DNA of 64,000 nucleotides from Stieleria neptunia (GTDB taxonomy: Bacteria; Planctomycetota; Planctomycetia; Pirellulales; Pirellulaceae), in NCBI RefSeq assembly GCF_007754155.1, contig NZ_CP037423.1, positions 620,001 through 684,000 of the forward strand, written 5' to 3'. Under the pieces are notes generated by a model. The model saw nothing but the letters and a program-made list of their open reading frames with translations. It made no database searches and was not told where the DNA came from. Shown here piece after piece: positions 16,111 through 24,296 of the stretch (within the stretch, counting starts at the first letter, position 1; each line of letters starts with the position of its first letter). The translations under genes were made by a program, and so were the position numbers.

Positions 16111-17013
16111 TCAGCTCTCATCTTCCTTGATGGAATCGCGACGCTTGATCAGGGTGACTTCGTTGCCTTTTTCGCTGAACGTGACTTCGTCCAAGAATGT
16201 CCGGATCAACATGATGCCGCGTCCGCTGGCCTTGAGCAGGTTTTCCGGATCGGTCGGATCGGGCAACGACGAGGGATCGAATCCGGGGCCTTCGTCGCTG
16301 ATGACAAACTTGACTTCGGACTGCGTGAGTGTGGCGTTGACGGTCACCCGCCGATCGCAATACGGTGGCTGCTGAATGCGTTCTTCGCCGAGATCCCGGT
16401 AGGAACCGTCATCCTCTTCACGCAAATCGGAATCCAATTCCAAGTTCCCGTGGTCGATCGCGTTGGTGATGGATTCGCTGAGCGCGGTCGTCAATTGCAC
16501 CAACGTCGATTCGTCAAAGTAGTTCAGCAGTTTCAGTTGCTCGTGCAGATAGCCGACCAATGCTTGGGTCCCACCGGGTTCATACCCTAAAACGAAACGG
16601 GACTGGCTTTCCTCCAAAAACGCGAGGACCTTTTCACGTTCCTGGATCGCGTGCACCACCGACATGACCGTGCGGAGTGCTTCGCTGAGCCCCTTGCTGA
16701 GGTTCTCTTTGGGCACATAGCTGGATGCCCCGGCCCGCAGCGCCCGTGCGGCCACCTCTTCGCTGCCGAATCCCGTCATCAGGATCACCGGCAGTTGTGG
16801 ATACACGTCCCGAAGCCGTTCGACCAGCTCCAGCCCGTCCATCTTGGGCATCTGCAGGTCCGTCAACACAATGTCGGGCTTTTCCGCGTTGACCGATTCA
16901 AGGGCTTCACATCCATCGGCGGCATAGCGGACGTCGCATCCGGCCGCTTGGACACAGGCGCCTGCGACTCGCTGGCAGACGGCGGAATCATCGACGATCA
17001 GGACGGTGGTCAT
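16111..17013 (-). CDS. response regulator fused to an anti-sigma-type HATPase domain
   Basis: A 300-residue cytoplasmic signalling protein. The receiver domain at 1-120 carries VDDS (7-10), the phosphoacceptor Asp52 in LTDLQMPKMDG, Thr80 (LMTGFG) and Lys102 (VPKEN). A helical linker with EREKVLAFLEES leads to a histidine-kinase-like ATPase domain of the RsbW/HATPase_c_2 type, with N-box ALSESITNAIDHGNLE near 165-180 and G-boxes DEGPGFDP and ASGRGIMLIRTFLDEV. It lacks a phosphoacceptor histidine domain, so it probably acts as a switchable serine kinase or anti-sigma factor controlled by phosphorylation. The start is ATG 17013, where the receiver domain begins; the in-frame extension to 17058 adds unrelated residues. 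No partner gene is adjacent. Confidence 0.88.
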   Translation of the reverse strand: MTTVLIVDDSAVCQRVAGACVQAAGCDVRYAADGCEALESVNAEKPDIVLTDLQMPKMDGLELVERLRDVYPQLPVILMTGFGSEEVAARALRAGASSYVPKENLSKGLSEALRTVMSVVHAIQEREKVLAFLEESQSRFVLGYEPGGTQALVGYLHEQLKLLNYFDESTLVQLTTALSESITNAIDHGNLELDSDLREEDDGSYRDLGEERIQQPPYCDRRVTVNATLTQSEVKFVISDEGPGFDPSSLPDPTDPENLLKASGRGIMLIRTFLDEVTFSEKGNEVTLIKRRDSIKEDES

Positions 17014-17628
17014 GGAGAGCAACCTTGGTGGAATCAAATAAATGGTCCCGGCGGGCAATAGGACAAGACTTTGATGATACCCGATCGACGCGCCGTTGAC
17101 CCGCCATGGGGTTTCGCCGCAGAGAATCGGCGGGGGACCGTCGAGGATTTACACGCGGAACCGATCCATGGTCCGGGTGCCCCGTCCGGCTGCGAGGTCA
17201 TGCCGTTCGGATGCGTCAGCCTGCTGGCAGGAGGGGCGAGCGAAGTCGATGCCTTTGCGGAGGCCCGGAGAGGCTGGCACGATGCTTGCCGATGGCGTCA
17301 GCCCAATGGCGCCATCGACTTTGGCGTCTCGAGGTGCTGGCGGAACGGCGCGAGCGGGCTGTCGTTTTAGCTGGGATCTGCTGAGTCAATGGTGAGCCGC
17401 TGGCCGTAAGGCCTCGGGCAGCGTCGGAAATGTCCGGCCGCTTACGCGTCGCGGCTGACAAAAACGACAGCCCGCGAGCCGTCCGGTCAGGCTTCAGAAA
17501 CACCGTGAAAGACCGGAGGGCTCGCGCCCTAACGCTAACAAAAATACTCCGTTTGGCGTCAATTTAGGGGGCCTTGGAACGGCTCGATCCTCGATCGACT
17601 GAGCTGCGTTCACGGCGTCCGGAGCGGA
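17014..17628. other. intergenic with a partial copy of the GGAGGGCTCGCGCCCT repeat
   Basis: No gene. ACCGGAGGGCTCGCGCCCTA at about 17513-17532 matches the inner arm of the 130-bp palindromic elements at 24299 and 35369, so it may be a solo half. CTGTCGTTTT (17360-17369) and AAAACGACAG (17461-17470) form a long-range inverted repeat. Confidence 0.45.
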
Positions 17629-18657
17629 TTACTTGGCGTTTCGCCCCGGGGGAATGGTCAGCAGCACCGGGGCCGACGTCGTCTCCGGCAACGGGTCGCT
17701 CAACTTTGCCGTGCCGATTTTCTTTTCCCAGTCGACCGCCATCAACAGGTCAAACCCCGGGTTCTGGTTTTTGACCTGACAGGAACAGGGGCCGATGATG
17801 AAGCGCGACGCCAAACCGATCGTCAATTCCGAGATCCCCTTGCCGACCAGGGCGTACAACACGCGGCCCCTGCCCAGCACCGGAAACGCCATCGGTTGAT
17901 CCAGCCCCTCCAGGTCCGGTTCACTGGCCAACAGCATCTTCAGCAAAAACTGCTCCTTGGGGTCATCGCGCTGGAGCGTGAGGATCGAAAAATCCAATCG
18001 CAAGTCGATCGCCACCTGCTGCAACAGTTCCTGTTCGTCCTCGATCTCTTCCTGTTCGGGCAGTTCCAATGACTGTTCGTTTTGCTGCACCAATCGAGTC
18101 AAGTTGTCCAGTGCGACCTGGTCTTGTTTGGGGTCACCACAGGGCACAAAGATCCAGACCGCAGACTCTCCCGCGACCAGCCGTTTCGCGATTTCCTGTC
18201 GGATCGGGGAATCGATCAAGTTGCCGACGGATTCCGCGTTCAGGGGAGCGGCGGCAATCAGACGATCGGGGACCTCTTGGGCCGTCACCGGATACAACGA
18301 CACCAACACCGGTTTCCCGGATTTGCCATGCTCCGTCCACACCGATTTCAGCACGTCGTCTTGGAGGTCGGCCACTTCGATCAGTCTGACGCCGCAGTTC
18401 GCCGCCACCGACGATTGACGATCGGACGCCCGCAAGTGCTCGACGAGCTTCGATTCCGCCTCGCCGAGCGGGCCGTCGTGCAACACGACCAGCTCATAGT
18501 TGTCCGCCGGCCAGCGCTCCAGGGCGTAGCGGAACACCGGGACCTGGCAGGCATCGGCGACCGCCGCCAGCGAGATCGAAATCAGTGCCATCGAGGCCAG
18601 CGCCATCGAAACCAGTGCGGTGGATTTGATGGGGGAGGATTTTTTGGAGGGGATCAT
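17629..18657 (-). CDS. conserved secreted protein of unknown function (342 aa)
   Basis: An exported protein with a long basic N-terminus, a hydrophobic segment (ALVSMALASMALISISLAAV) and a probable cleavage before DACQVPVFRY. The first mature segment (CQVPVFRYALERWPADNYEL) recurs in planctomycete proteins encoded beside PQQ-propeller genes. The centre contains an acidic helix-rich stretch (EQEEIEDEQELLQQV) and a LYALVGKG block near the end, plus a CSCQ cysteine pair at about 290 that could bind a cofactor or metal. It lies two bases after the large PQQ gene and is almost certainly co-transcribed with it. No enzymatic family is recognised. Confidence 0.75.
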   Translation of the reverse strand: MIPSKKSSPIKSTALVSMALASMALISISLAAVADACQVPVFRYALERWPADNYELVVLHDGPLGEAESKLVEHLRASDRQSSVAANCGVRLIEVADLQDDVLKSVWTEHGKSGKPVLVSLYPVTAQEVPDRLIAAAPLNAESVGNLIDSPIRQEIAKRLVAGESAVWIFVPCGDPKQDQVALDNLTRLVQQNEQSLELPEQEEIEDEQELLQQVAIDLRLDFSILTLQRDDPKEQFLLKMLLASEPDLEGLDQPMAFPVLGRGRVLYALVGKGISELTIGLASRFIIGPCSCQVKNQNPGFDLLMAVDWEKKIGTAKLSDPLPETTSAPVLLTIPPGRNAK

Positions 18658-18659
18658 GG

Positions 18660-21600
18660 CTATTCCTTTCGTGTGACCTCGATTCCCGACACGATCGGCA
18701 ACCGTGACGGATCGTCGGGAACCAGTTCAACCAACAGTTTGTCGTCGACCGTGATGTTGGAAAACTCGATTGTTTGCGACTTCGCCGGTTGCCCCGGTGT
18801 CGCCGCGATGACGATCCCCGACTTCACGATTTCTGATTGTAGCTTGATCGCGAACGCGCCCGTATCGGATTCGTCCAAGTTGGCGAACAGGAACTTGACG
18901 TCATACGTCGCCTTGGGATCGTCTTGGCCCAACAGCGGGATTTCAAATTGTTTCAGTCCCCGCGCCCCCGACGCGTAGACCCAGGGTTTGTCCGAATCCC
19001 CCAGTTCGACCGATTCAAGATTGCGGCTGTACCACCCCCCGCCGCTGGACAGTTGCGGTTTCAAGTCAAAGACAAACTCCAGCCGCTTTCGGCTGCTGGG
19101 TCTGGGGTAACCGAGCCACTCCAGGCCCGCGATTTCTTTGCGGTCTCCCGGCGCACCGAAGTTGATGGCGATTCGTTTGACCGGCGTGGTCGGGCCCACG
19201 GCACTGAAAATCCCCCAAGACTTGTTTTCGGTTTTGGGTTCCATCACCACGGTCGAGGCGATCGAAAATTGACAGACACATCCCGCACTGGCTTCGGGGA
19301 TCATCACCAGCCCGTTGCCCGGGATGGCGTTGACCCAACAACCGAGTCGCTGGCCGGCGAAATGCCGTGTGCCGCTGTCTTCGTACAAGTCGTAGTAGCC
19401 GATGAAGCCGGAGCGAAAGAACATCATGTTCGGGGTCGCGGTGATGATGCCGCAATGGTGTCCCGGGCGGCTGAAACGCCATTGGCTGTCGGCGCCGGTC
19501 AACGGATGCGGCCGCGTCTTCGGTTCGCCGGTGTGCAAGTTGAACGCCCACGGTTCGGCATAGATCTCGTCGCCGATGACGGCCGGCCGGTTCATGTAAT
19601 TGGCATTCTTGGACCAAAGCTCGGTTCCGTCGTTCGCGTCGAGGACCAGCAATTTGCGGCGGTCGAATTGTCCAGACAGAAACTGTTTCCAGTAGTGCCC
19701 GTTGGCGTTGGCACCACACAGCACGACATGGCCGTCGGCGACCATCAAGGTCAAGCTTCCGCCTCCGGCACTGACGTTGGTGGTGTCGGTGACGTTGACG
19801 GGTTTCTCCCACAGCTTTTCACCGCTGCGGCGATCGAGCGCGACGGCCAAACGCACGTCATAGTTCTTCATCTCCGCTTCGGCCTGCTCGGCCGCTTCGC
19901 CGGTCAGCTCTTTCAAGTCGCTTTTGTCTTTGAGGTAAAGCTGTTGGCGTTCTTCGGGGGTGATCGAACTGTCAATGAAATAGATCCGTTCCGGTCCGAT
20001 CGCGATGGTCGTGTGCAGAATGTTGCTGCCGCGATACGTCCACATCCGCTCGCCGGTCTCGGTGTCCACGGCGAACACCGCGTCGGTCTGACTCTTGACG
20101 GTCAAGCCGCGTCGGCGCATCCGTTGTTCCAGTTCTTCGCGAATCGTGCTGGTGCCGAACAGCTGTCCGTCGTCATAGGCCAGGTAGGCCCAGGCGCGCT
20201 GCACCCCGTCGGGGGACTCGGGGGTTTGGTACGTCGCGTCGACGTTGCCGGTTGCGGCATCGAGTGCGAGGCATTGGTTGTCGATCGCCACGTAAAGCGC
20301 GTCATCACTGGCGGCCAGGTTGTGGGTTTCGCGATTGTTGAACACGCCGGTGCGGATGGCGCCGGGGTTTTCATAGTCCCACAAGAACGTGCCGTTGTAG
20401 GCGTCGTAGGCCATCAGCCGGTCGGTCCCCTGGATGAACATGCGGCCGTTGGTCGACAGTGGCGCCCCGGCGGCTTCGTGACGATTGATCATCGCGCTCG
20501 GGCCGGGGTCGCCGTACCACAACACGCCCAGACCGTCGCGAATACGATGATCATCCGAATACGAAGTGTTGGCGACGTTGCCGTATTGGTGCGACCAATT
20601 TCCCGCGCCGGGCAGCTTGCCGCGTCGCAGCAGTTGCCAGTCCGCTCCCGTGACCACTTCGCCTTCTTCCTGTTGATAAAACTGCGTCAGCCAGGCAAGC
20701 GTCTTGTCGGCCGCCACGATCTCTGGCAGGTTCGCCGCGCCGGCCGGGCGTCCCAGGATCACGACGCCGCCGCAAGGTTTTAGATGCCGCGCGATTTTCT
20801 CGGGATCACCCGGCAATTGGCCGTCCAGCAGCATCGACTCGGACACGATCAGGTTGGCGAAGTAGTTGGAAAAAGGCATGTCGTCGATCGGTGCATTGAC
20901 CACCGTGATCCGCGTAGCATGGATGCCAGCCCGCTGGAGTGCCTGGCGCGACGCTGCCGCCTTTTCCGCGTCCGGTTCGACCGCATAGATCGTCAGTTCA
21001 CTCTGCAGGGCCAATTCGTGCGCCAGGCGTCCTTGACCGTTTCCGACGACCAGACAGTATCCGGTCTGCTGACCACTCTGTTCGAGAATCTGCCGTGCCG
21101 CCGACTCGTAAAACTCGGTCAGGTCGTCGGCGGGGAACGGTGCGGAGGCGGGGCCGGGCCACGTTGCGGCCTGATTTGTCGTCTCGTCACTTCGATAGGC
21201 GTAGATGTTCCCGCTATCGGTGCTCACCGTCAGGAGACTGCCGTCGACGGCCAGTCCCCGCACGTTCCCCTCAACGCTTGCTTGCCACAATTTTTCGCCG
21301 CTGGAACGATCCAGCAGGACGACTTCGTTCAGGCCGCCGGCGATGACGACGTTCTCGGTAGCGATCAATACATCATCAAAGTCGCTGGCGTATTCCCAAA
21401 GGATGCCGCCTTTCATCGCCTCCTTCATCATCTTCTTGGCGTGGGCGAGTTTCTCCGGAGTCGTCGGCCGCTCGCGAAGTTTTAGAAACCACTTTTGTTT
21501 TTCTTGACTCGCCTTGGCGTGTTCGGCCCGGTTGACGCAAAAGATTTTTTCTCCGTCCATCAAATAAGCCAGTTCGTCGGCCAAGACCATCTGTCGCCCG

Positions 21601-22544
21601 GTGATCCAGGACTCACCGACGTTGCCGGTCTTTTGGTCCATCGCCAAAAAGTGATGGGGACCGCCGGCGTAAACTTGACCGTCACCCAAGAGCGCTTTGG
21701 TACCGCCCACGACACCACCGGCATCGGTTCGCCAGGAATGCGTGCGTTGAAAAACGATCTCCCCTGTTGCTTTCGAAATCGCCACCGGCAACGATCGGCC
21801 CGAGGGGACGTACAAGTACTTATCGTTGGCCAGCAGGTACCCTTGCGGCGACAGATCGTTTCGGCCGGCGTTTTGCTCGCTGATCGTGTCGTTACGCCAG
21901 ATGATCGAACCGTCTTTTGCGTTCACGGCACACAGGTAAACCGTTTCATGCGGAAAGACCCCGGCGCCGAAATAGGCCGTGTCGCCATCGATCAACACTC
22001 CGGTACGAACCGGCCAGCGCGAGATCATTTCGCCGCGACTGAGCAACCGGTCATCTTTGGGGCCGACTCGCATTTGCCAAACGATTTCACCGTCGGCGGC
22101 ACGTAGGCAATACACCAATCCATCGTCAGATCCGAAGTAGACGTTGCCATGGGCCAGCGTCGGCGCCAGGCGGATCGGCCCCTCGGTGTAAAAGTCCCAG
22201 ATCGGCCGTCCCGATTGGGCGTCGACGCAGTGCAAACGGTGATCGACCGTGCTGCCGAAGTAGACTCGCCCGTCTGCCATCACGACTTGCAACGCGTCAT
22301 CAAAATCGACGCGATGCTTCATCACATGGCCTTCGATCGGCTCCTCACGCGGTCCCGACCACGCTTTGATCGGCTTGGCCGGCGACTTGTAGGTCCAGGC
22401 ATGCCGCAGCGAAGGATCCAAGGAATTGGATGTGAAACCGGCCCGGTCGTTGCCATTCAAATAGGCCGGCCAGTCGGCCAAGGTGGTCGACGTCAGGAAC
22501 AGACACGCAAGGATTGAAACGCCGGAGATCGTTCGAACGTTCAT
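18660..22544 (-). CDS. secreted PQQ-type beta-propeller protein with an internal SAM-methyltransferase domain
   Basis: The protein has 1294 residues. A signal peptide (SILACLFLTSTTLADW) is followed by a first PQQ-like propeller (about 25-450; repeats such as GRPIWDFYTEGPI, GEIVWQMRVGP, GEKLWQASVEG). A class I methyltransferase-like domain (about 465-640; motif I VVGNGQGRLAHEL, AVEPDAEKAAASRQAL, LKPCGGVVILGRP) comes next, then a second propeller (about 670-1120) and a C-terminal beta-sandwich-like region. It probably acts in the periplasm, which makes a SAM-binding domain odd; it may be catalytically dead or bind something else. The start is ATG 22544, where the signal peptide begins. First gene of a two-gene operon. 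Confidence 0.88.
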   Translation of the reverse strand: MNVRTISGVSILACLFLTSTTLADWPAYLNGNDRAGFTSNSLDPSLRHAWTYKSPAKPIKAWSGPREEPIEGHVMKHRVDFDDALQVVMADGRVYFGSTVDHRLHCVDAQSGRPIWDFYTEGPIRLAPTLAHGNVYFGSDDGLVYCLRAADGEIVWQMRVGPKDDRLLSRGEMISRWPVRTGVLIDGDTAYFGAGVFPHETVYLCAVNAKDGSIIWRNDTISEQNAGRNDLSPQGYLLANDKYLYVPSGRSLPVAISKATGEIVFQRTHSWRTDAGGVVGGTKALLGDGQVYAGGPHHFLAMDQKTGNVGESWITGRQMVLADELAYLMDGEKIFCVNRAEHAKASQEKQKWFLKLRERPTTPEKLAHAKKMMKEAMKGGILWEYASDFDDVLIATENVVIAGGLNEVVLLDRSSGEKLWQASVEGNVRGLAVDGSLLTVSTDSGNIYAYRSDETTNQAATWPGPASAPFPADDLTEFYESAARQILEQSGQQTGYCLVVGNGQGRLAHELALQSELTIYAVEPDAEKAAASRQALQRAGIHATRITVVNAPIDDMPFSNYFANLIVSESMLLDGQLPGDPEKIARHLKPCGGVVILGRPAGAANLPEIVAADKTLAWLTQFYQQEEGEVVTGADWQLLRRGKLPGAGNWSHQYGNVANTSYSDDHRIRDGLGVLWYGDPGPSAMINRHEAAGAPLSTNGRMFIQGTDRLMAYDAYNGTFLWDYENPGAIRTGVFNNRETHNLAASDDALYVAIDNQCLALDAATGNVDATYQTPESPDGVQRAWAYLAYDDGQLFGTSTIREELEQRMRRRGLTVKSQTDAVFAVDTETGERMWTYRGSNILHTTIAIGPERIYFIDSSITPEERQQLYLKDKSDLKELTGEAAEQAEAEMKNYDVRLAVALDRRSGEKLWEKPVNVTDTTNVSAGGGSLTLMVADGHVVLCGANANGHYWKQFLSGQFDRRKLLVLDANDGTELWSKNANYMNRPAVIGDEIYAEPWAFNLHTGEPKTRPHPLTGADSQWRFSRPGHHCGIITATPNMMFFRSGFIGYYDLYEDSGTRHFAGQRLGCWVNAIPGNGLVMIPEASAGCVCQFSIASTVVMEPKTENKSWGIFSAVGPTTPVKRIAINFGAPGDRKEIAGLEWLGYPRPSSRKRLEFVFDLKPQLSSGGGWYSRNLESVELGDSDKPWVYASGARGLKQFEIPLLGQDDPKATYDVKFLFANLDESDTGAFAIKLQSEIVKSGIVIAATPGQPAKSQTIEFSNITVDDKLLVELVPDDPSRLPIVSGIEVTRKE

Positions 22545-22847
22545 GGAAGGGGCCATTGGGTGGGACGGATGGAGGAAACATCCTTTCGGGGAGCAACAGT
22601 TTAGCCGAGCCGAGCGTCCACTGCTGCCTTTTCAGCCGCCTGGACGAACACCAAATCCGATTCCGGCCTTCAATTCACCCAAGCACAACGAAAGCGTCAC
22701 AGGGAAATCACCAAACGATCAAACTGCCTTCATCATGAATCGAGAGCATCCCCGTCTCCCTGGCAGCCCCGGAAAACCCGACCTCGGTTTTCGGATCCGC
22801 TCCGGCACGCTAAATTCCTTGCTTCCCTCTCGATCCAGGAGTTTGAC
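22545..22847. other. divergent intergenic region
   Basis: It separates the minus-strand PQQ operon from the plus-strand DHH gene and must carry both promoters. No convincing boxes or repeats were identified. Confidence 0.4.
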
Positions 22848-23804
22848 GTGGCCCACTTCGACGTGTTTAACGGTGATGCAGACGGTATTTGCGCCTTGCA
22901 CCAGCTTCGCTTGGCCCAACCGCGAGAGAGCACGCTGGTGACGGGTGTCAAACGCGACATCAACCTGCTCAAACGTGTCGAGGCTCGGTCCGGCGACACC
23001 GTCACCGTGCTGGACATTTCCCTCGATAAAAACCGTGATGAACTGGTGCGGCTGCTCGAGCAGGACGTCGCAGTCGTCTATTTCGACCACCACTTTGCCG
23101 GCGAGATCCCCGAATCAAAGAACTTGTCGGTGCAAATCGACACCGCCGGAGACGTCTGTACCGGTCTGCTTGTCAATCATCACCTTGAGGGTGCGTTCCT
23201 GCCCTGGGCCGTGACCGCGTTGTTCGGCGACAACTTGCACGACGCCGCTCGCAGTGCCGCACAACCACTGGATCTGACCGAGCCGCAACTCGATCAGCTC
23301 GAAACGCTCGGCACCCTGCTGAACTACAACGGCTACGGCAGCACCCTGGACGACTTGTATTTCCCGCCGGATCAGCTGTACCGCAAAATCCAGCCGTATG
23401 CCGATCCCTTCGAATTCATTGCCGCCGACACCACGTTTCAAACCCTCCGCGACGGTTTCGAAAGTGACATGAATCGGGCGAAGTCGATCGCCCCGGTTTT
23501 GGAAACCGAATGCTGCGCGGCGTTCACGTTTCCGAACGAATCGTTTTCGCGGCGTGTCAGCGGCGTGTACAGCAACCAACTGGCGCGTGAGAACCCGAAC
23601 CGTGCTCACGCCTTGGCCAGCCTGTTGCCATCGGGTGACTACCTGGTCAGCGTCCGCGCCCCGCTGGCAACCAAAACCGGGGCCGACGAACTCTGTCGTC
23701 AGTTTCCGACCGGCGGCGGACGCAAAGCAGCCGCGGGAATCAACGCGTTGCCCGGTGAGCAATTGCATGAGTTCCTCGCCGCGATGCAAAAGCAATTCAG
23801 CTGA
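22848..23804 (+). CDS. DHH-family phosphoesterase
   Basis: The protein is 318 residues. The N-terminal DHH domain carries FNGDADGICA (7-16), LDISLDKN (55-62) and the hallmark YFDHHFAG with DHH at 80-82, all metal ligands of the NrnA/RecJ-type phosphodiesterase fold. The C-terminal DHHA1-like substrate domain ends with PTGGGRKAAAGIN near 285-298. Likely substrates are nano-RNA, phosphoadenosine phosphate or a cyclic-dinucleotide product. The gene is shorter than RecJ and lacks OB domains, so an oligoribonuclease-like role is favoured. Its stop codon overlaps the start of the next gene (TGATG). Confidence 0.85.
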   Translation: MAHFDVFNGDADGICALHQLRLAQPRESTLVTGVKRDINLLKRVEARSGDTVTVLDISLDKNRDELVRLLEQDVAVVYFDHHFAGEIPESKNLSVQIDTAGDVCTGLLVNHHLEGAFLPWAVTALFGDNLHDAARSAAQPLDLTEPQLDQLETLGTLLNYNGYGSTLDDLYFPPDQLYRKIQPYADPFEFIAADTTFQTLRDGFESDMNRAKSIAPVLETECCAAFTFPNESFSRRVSGVYSNQLARENPNRAHALASLLPSGDYLVSVRAPLATKTGADELCRQFPTGGGRKAAAGINALPGEQLHEFLAAMQKQFS

Positions 23805-24196
23805 TGGGTACCAAAGACTCGCCACACATCCTGGCGCTGGGGACGATGACGGAGTTTTACATTCCGTCTCACAAGCTGGATGACCCCCGCTTCTATCATG
23901 GGACCCAAACGGCACGTTCGGCGATCCATGAGTTTCTGATGCATCACTATCGGGCCTACACCCAATCCCCGACTCCCGTCAAAGGCTATTGGATCGATCC
24001 ATCGGCCCAGCTCTCGCACGACGTGCTGGAACGATTTGAAGTGTCGTTTAATCATGAAGACGAGTTCGACCGGCTGATCGGATTCCTGGTCGAACTCTGC
24101 CAGCGGCTGAGTGAAGAAGCGATCTACGTCACTCGGGGGACTCGCAGTTATTTGGTCACGAAAGATCCAAGTGGACCTGCGACAGACGCATCTTGA
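23804..24196 (+). CDS. conserved hypothetical protein, 130 aa
   Basis: A small cytoplasmic protein whose ATG overlaps the TGA of the DHH phosphoesterase gene, implying translational coupling and a shared task. It has a compact mixed alpha/beta look (TMTEFYIPSHKLDDPRFYHG, FEVSFNHEDEFDRLIGFLVE), no signal peptide, no cysteines of note and no recognised motif. A 57-bp palindrome immediately after the stop could serve as terminator. Function is unknown; a regulator or partner of the phosphoesterase is the simplest guess. Confidence 0.7.
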   Translation: MGTKDSPHILALGTMTEFYIPSHKLDDPRFYHGTQTARSAIHEFLMHHYRAYTQSPTPVKGYWIDPSAQLSHDVLERFEVSFNHEDEFDRLIGFLVELCQRLSEEAIYVTRGTRSYLVTKDPSGPATDAS

Positions 24197-24199
24197 AGT

Positions 24200-24256
24200 G
24201 TGGGAGAGGCTTCCAGCCTGTCGAAGCTGAAATGACAGGCTGGAAGCCTCTCCCAC
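24200..24256. repeat. palindromic repeat, GTGGGA-AGGCTTCCAGCCTGTC family
   Basis: Two perfect 23-base arms, GTGGGAGAGGCTTCCAGCCTG plus TC and its complement, face each other around an 11-base loop, and a T-run follows. Near-identical copies lie at 30834-30890 and 33314-33370, and related forms at 57481-57530 and 59861-59972. It is a REP-like dispersed palindrome that may also end transcription from the DHH operon. Confidence 0.8.
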
Positions 24257-24296
24257 TTTTGTTCGTTCGTCGCTACGGCGTTTTCTGCCCGTCCAC

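Noticed and set aside
18924..20783. 619-codon plus-strand frame
   Set aside because: It is exactly antisense to the PQQ-methyltransferase gene, whose domains are recognisable. The long open antisense frame is a by-product of high GC codon use.
24200..24256. plain rho-independent terminator
   Set aside because: The same palindrome occurs between genes in other orientations and in repeat blocks, so it is better described as a dispersed repeat, though it may also terminate transcription.
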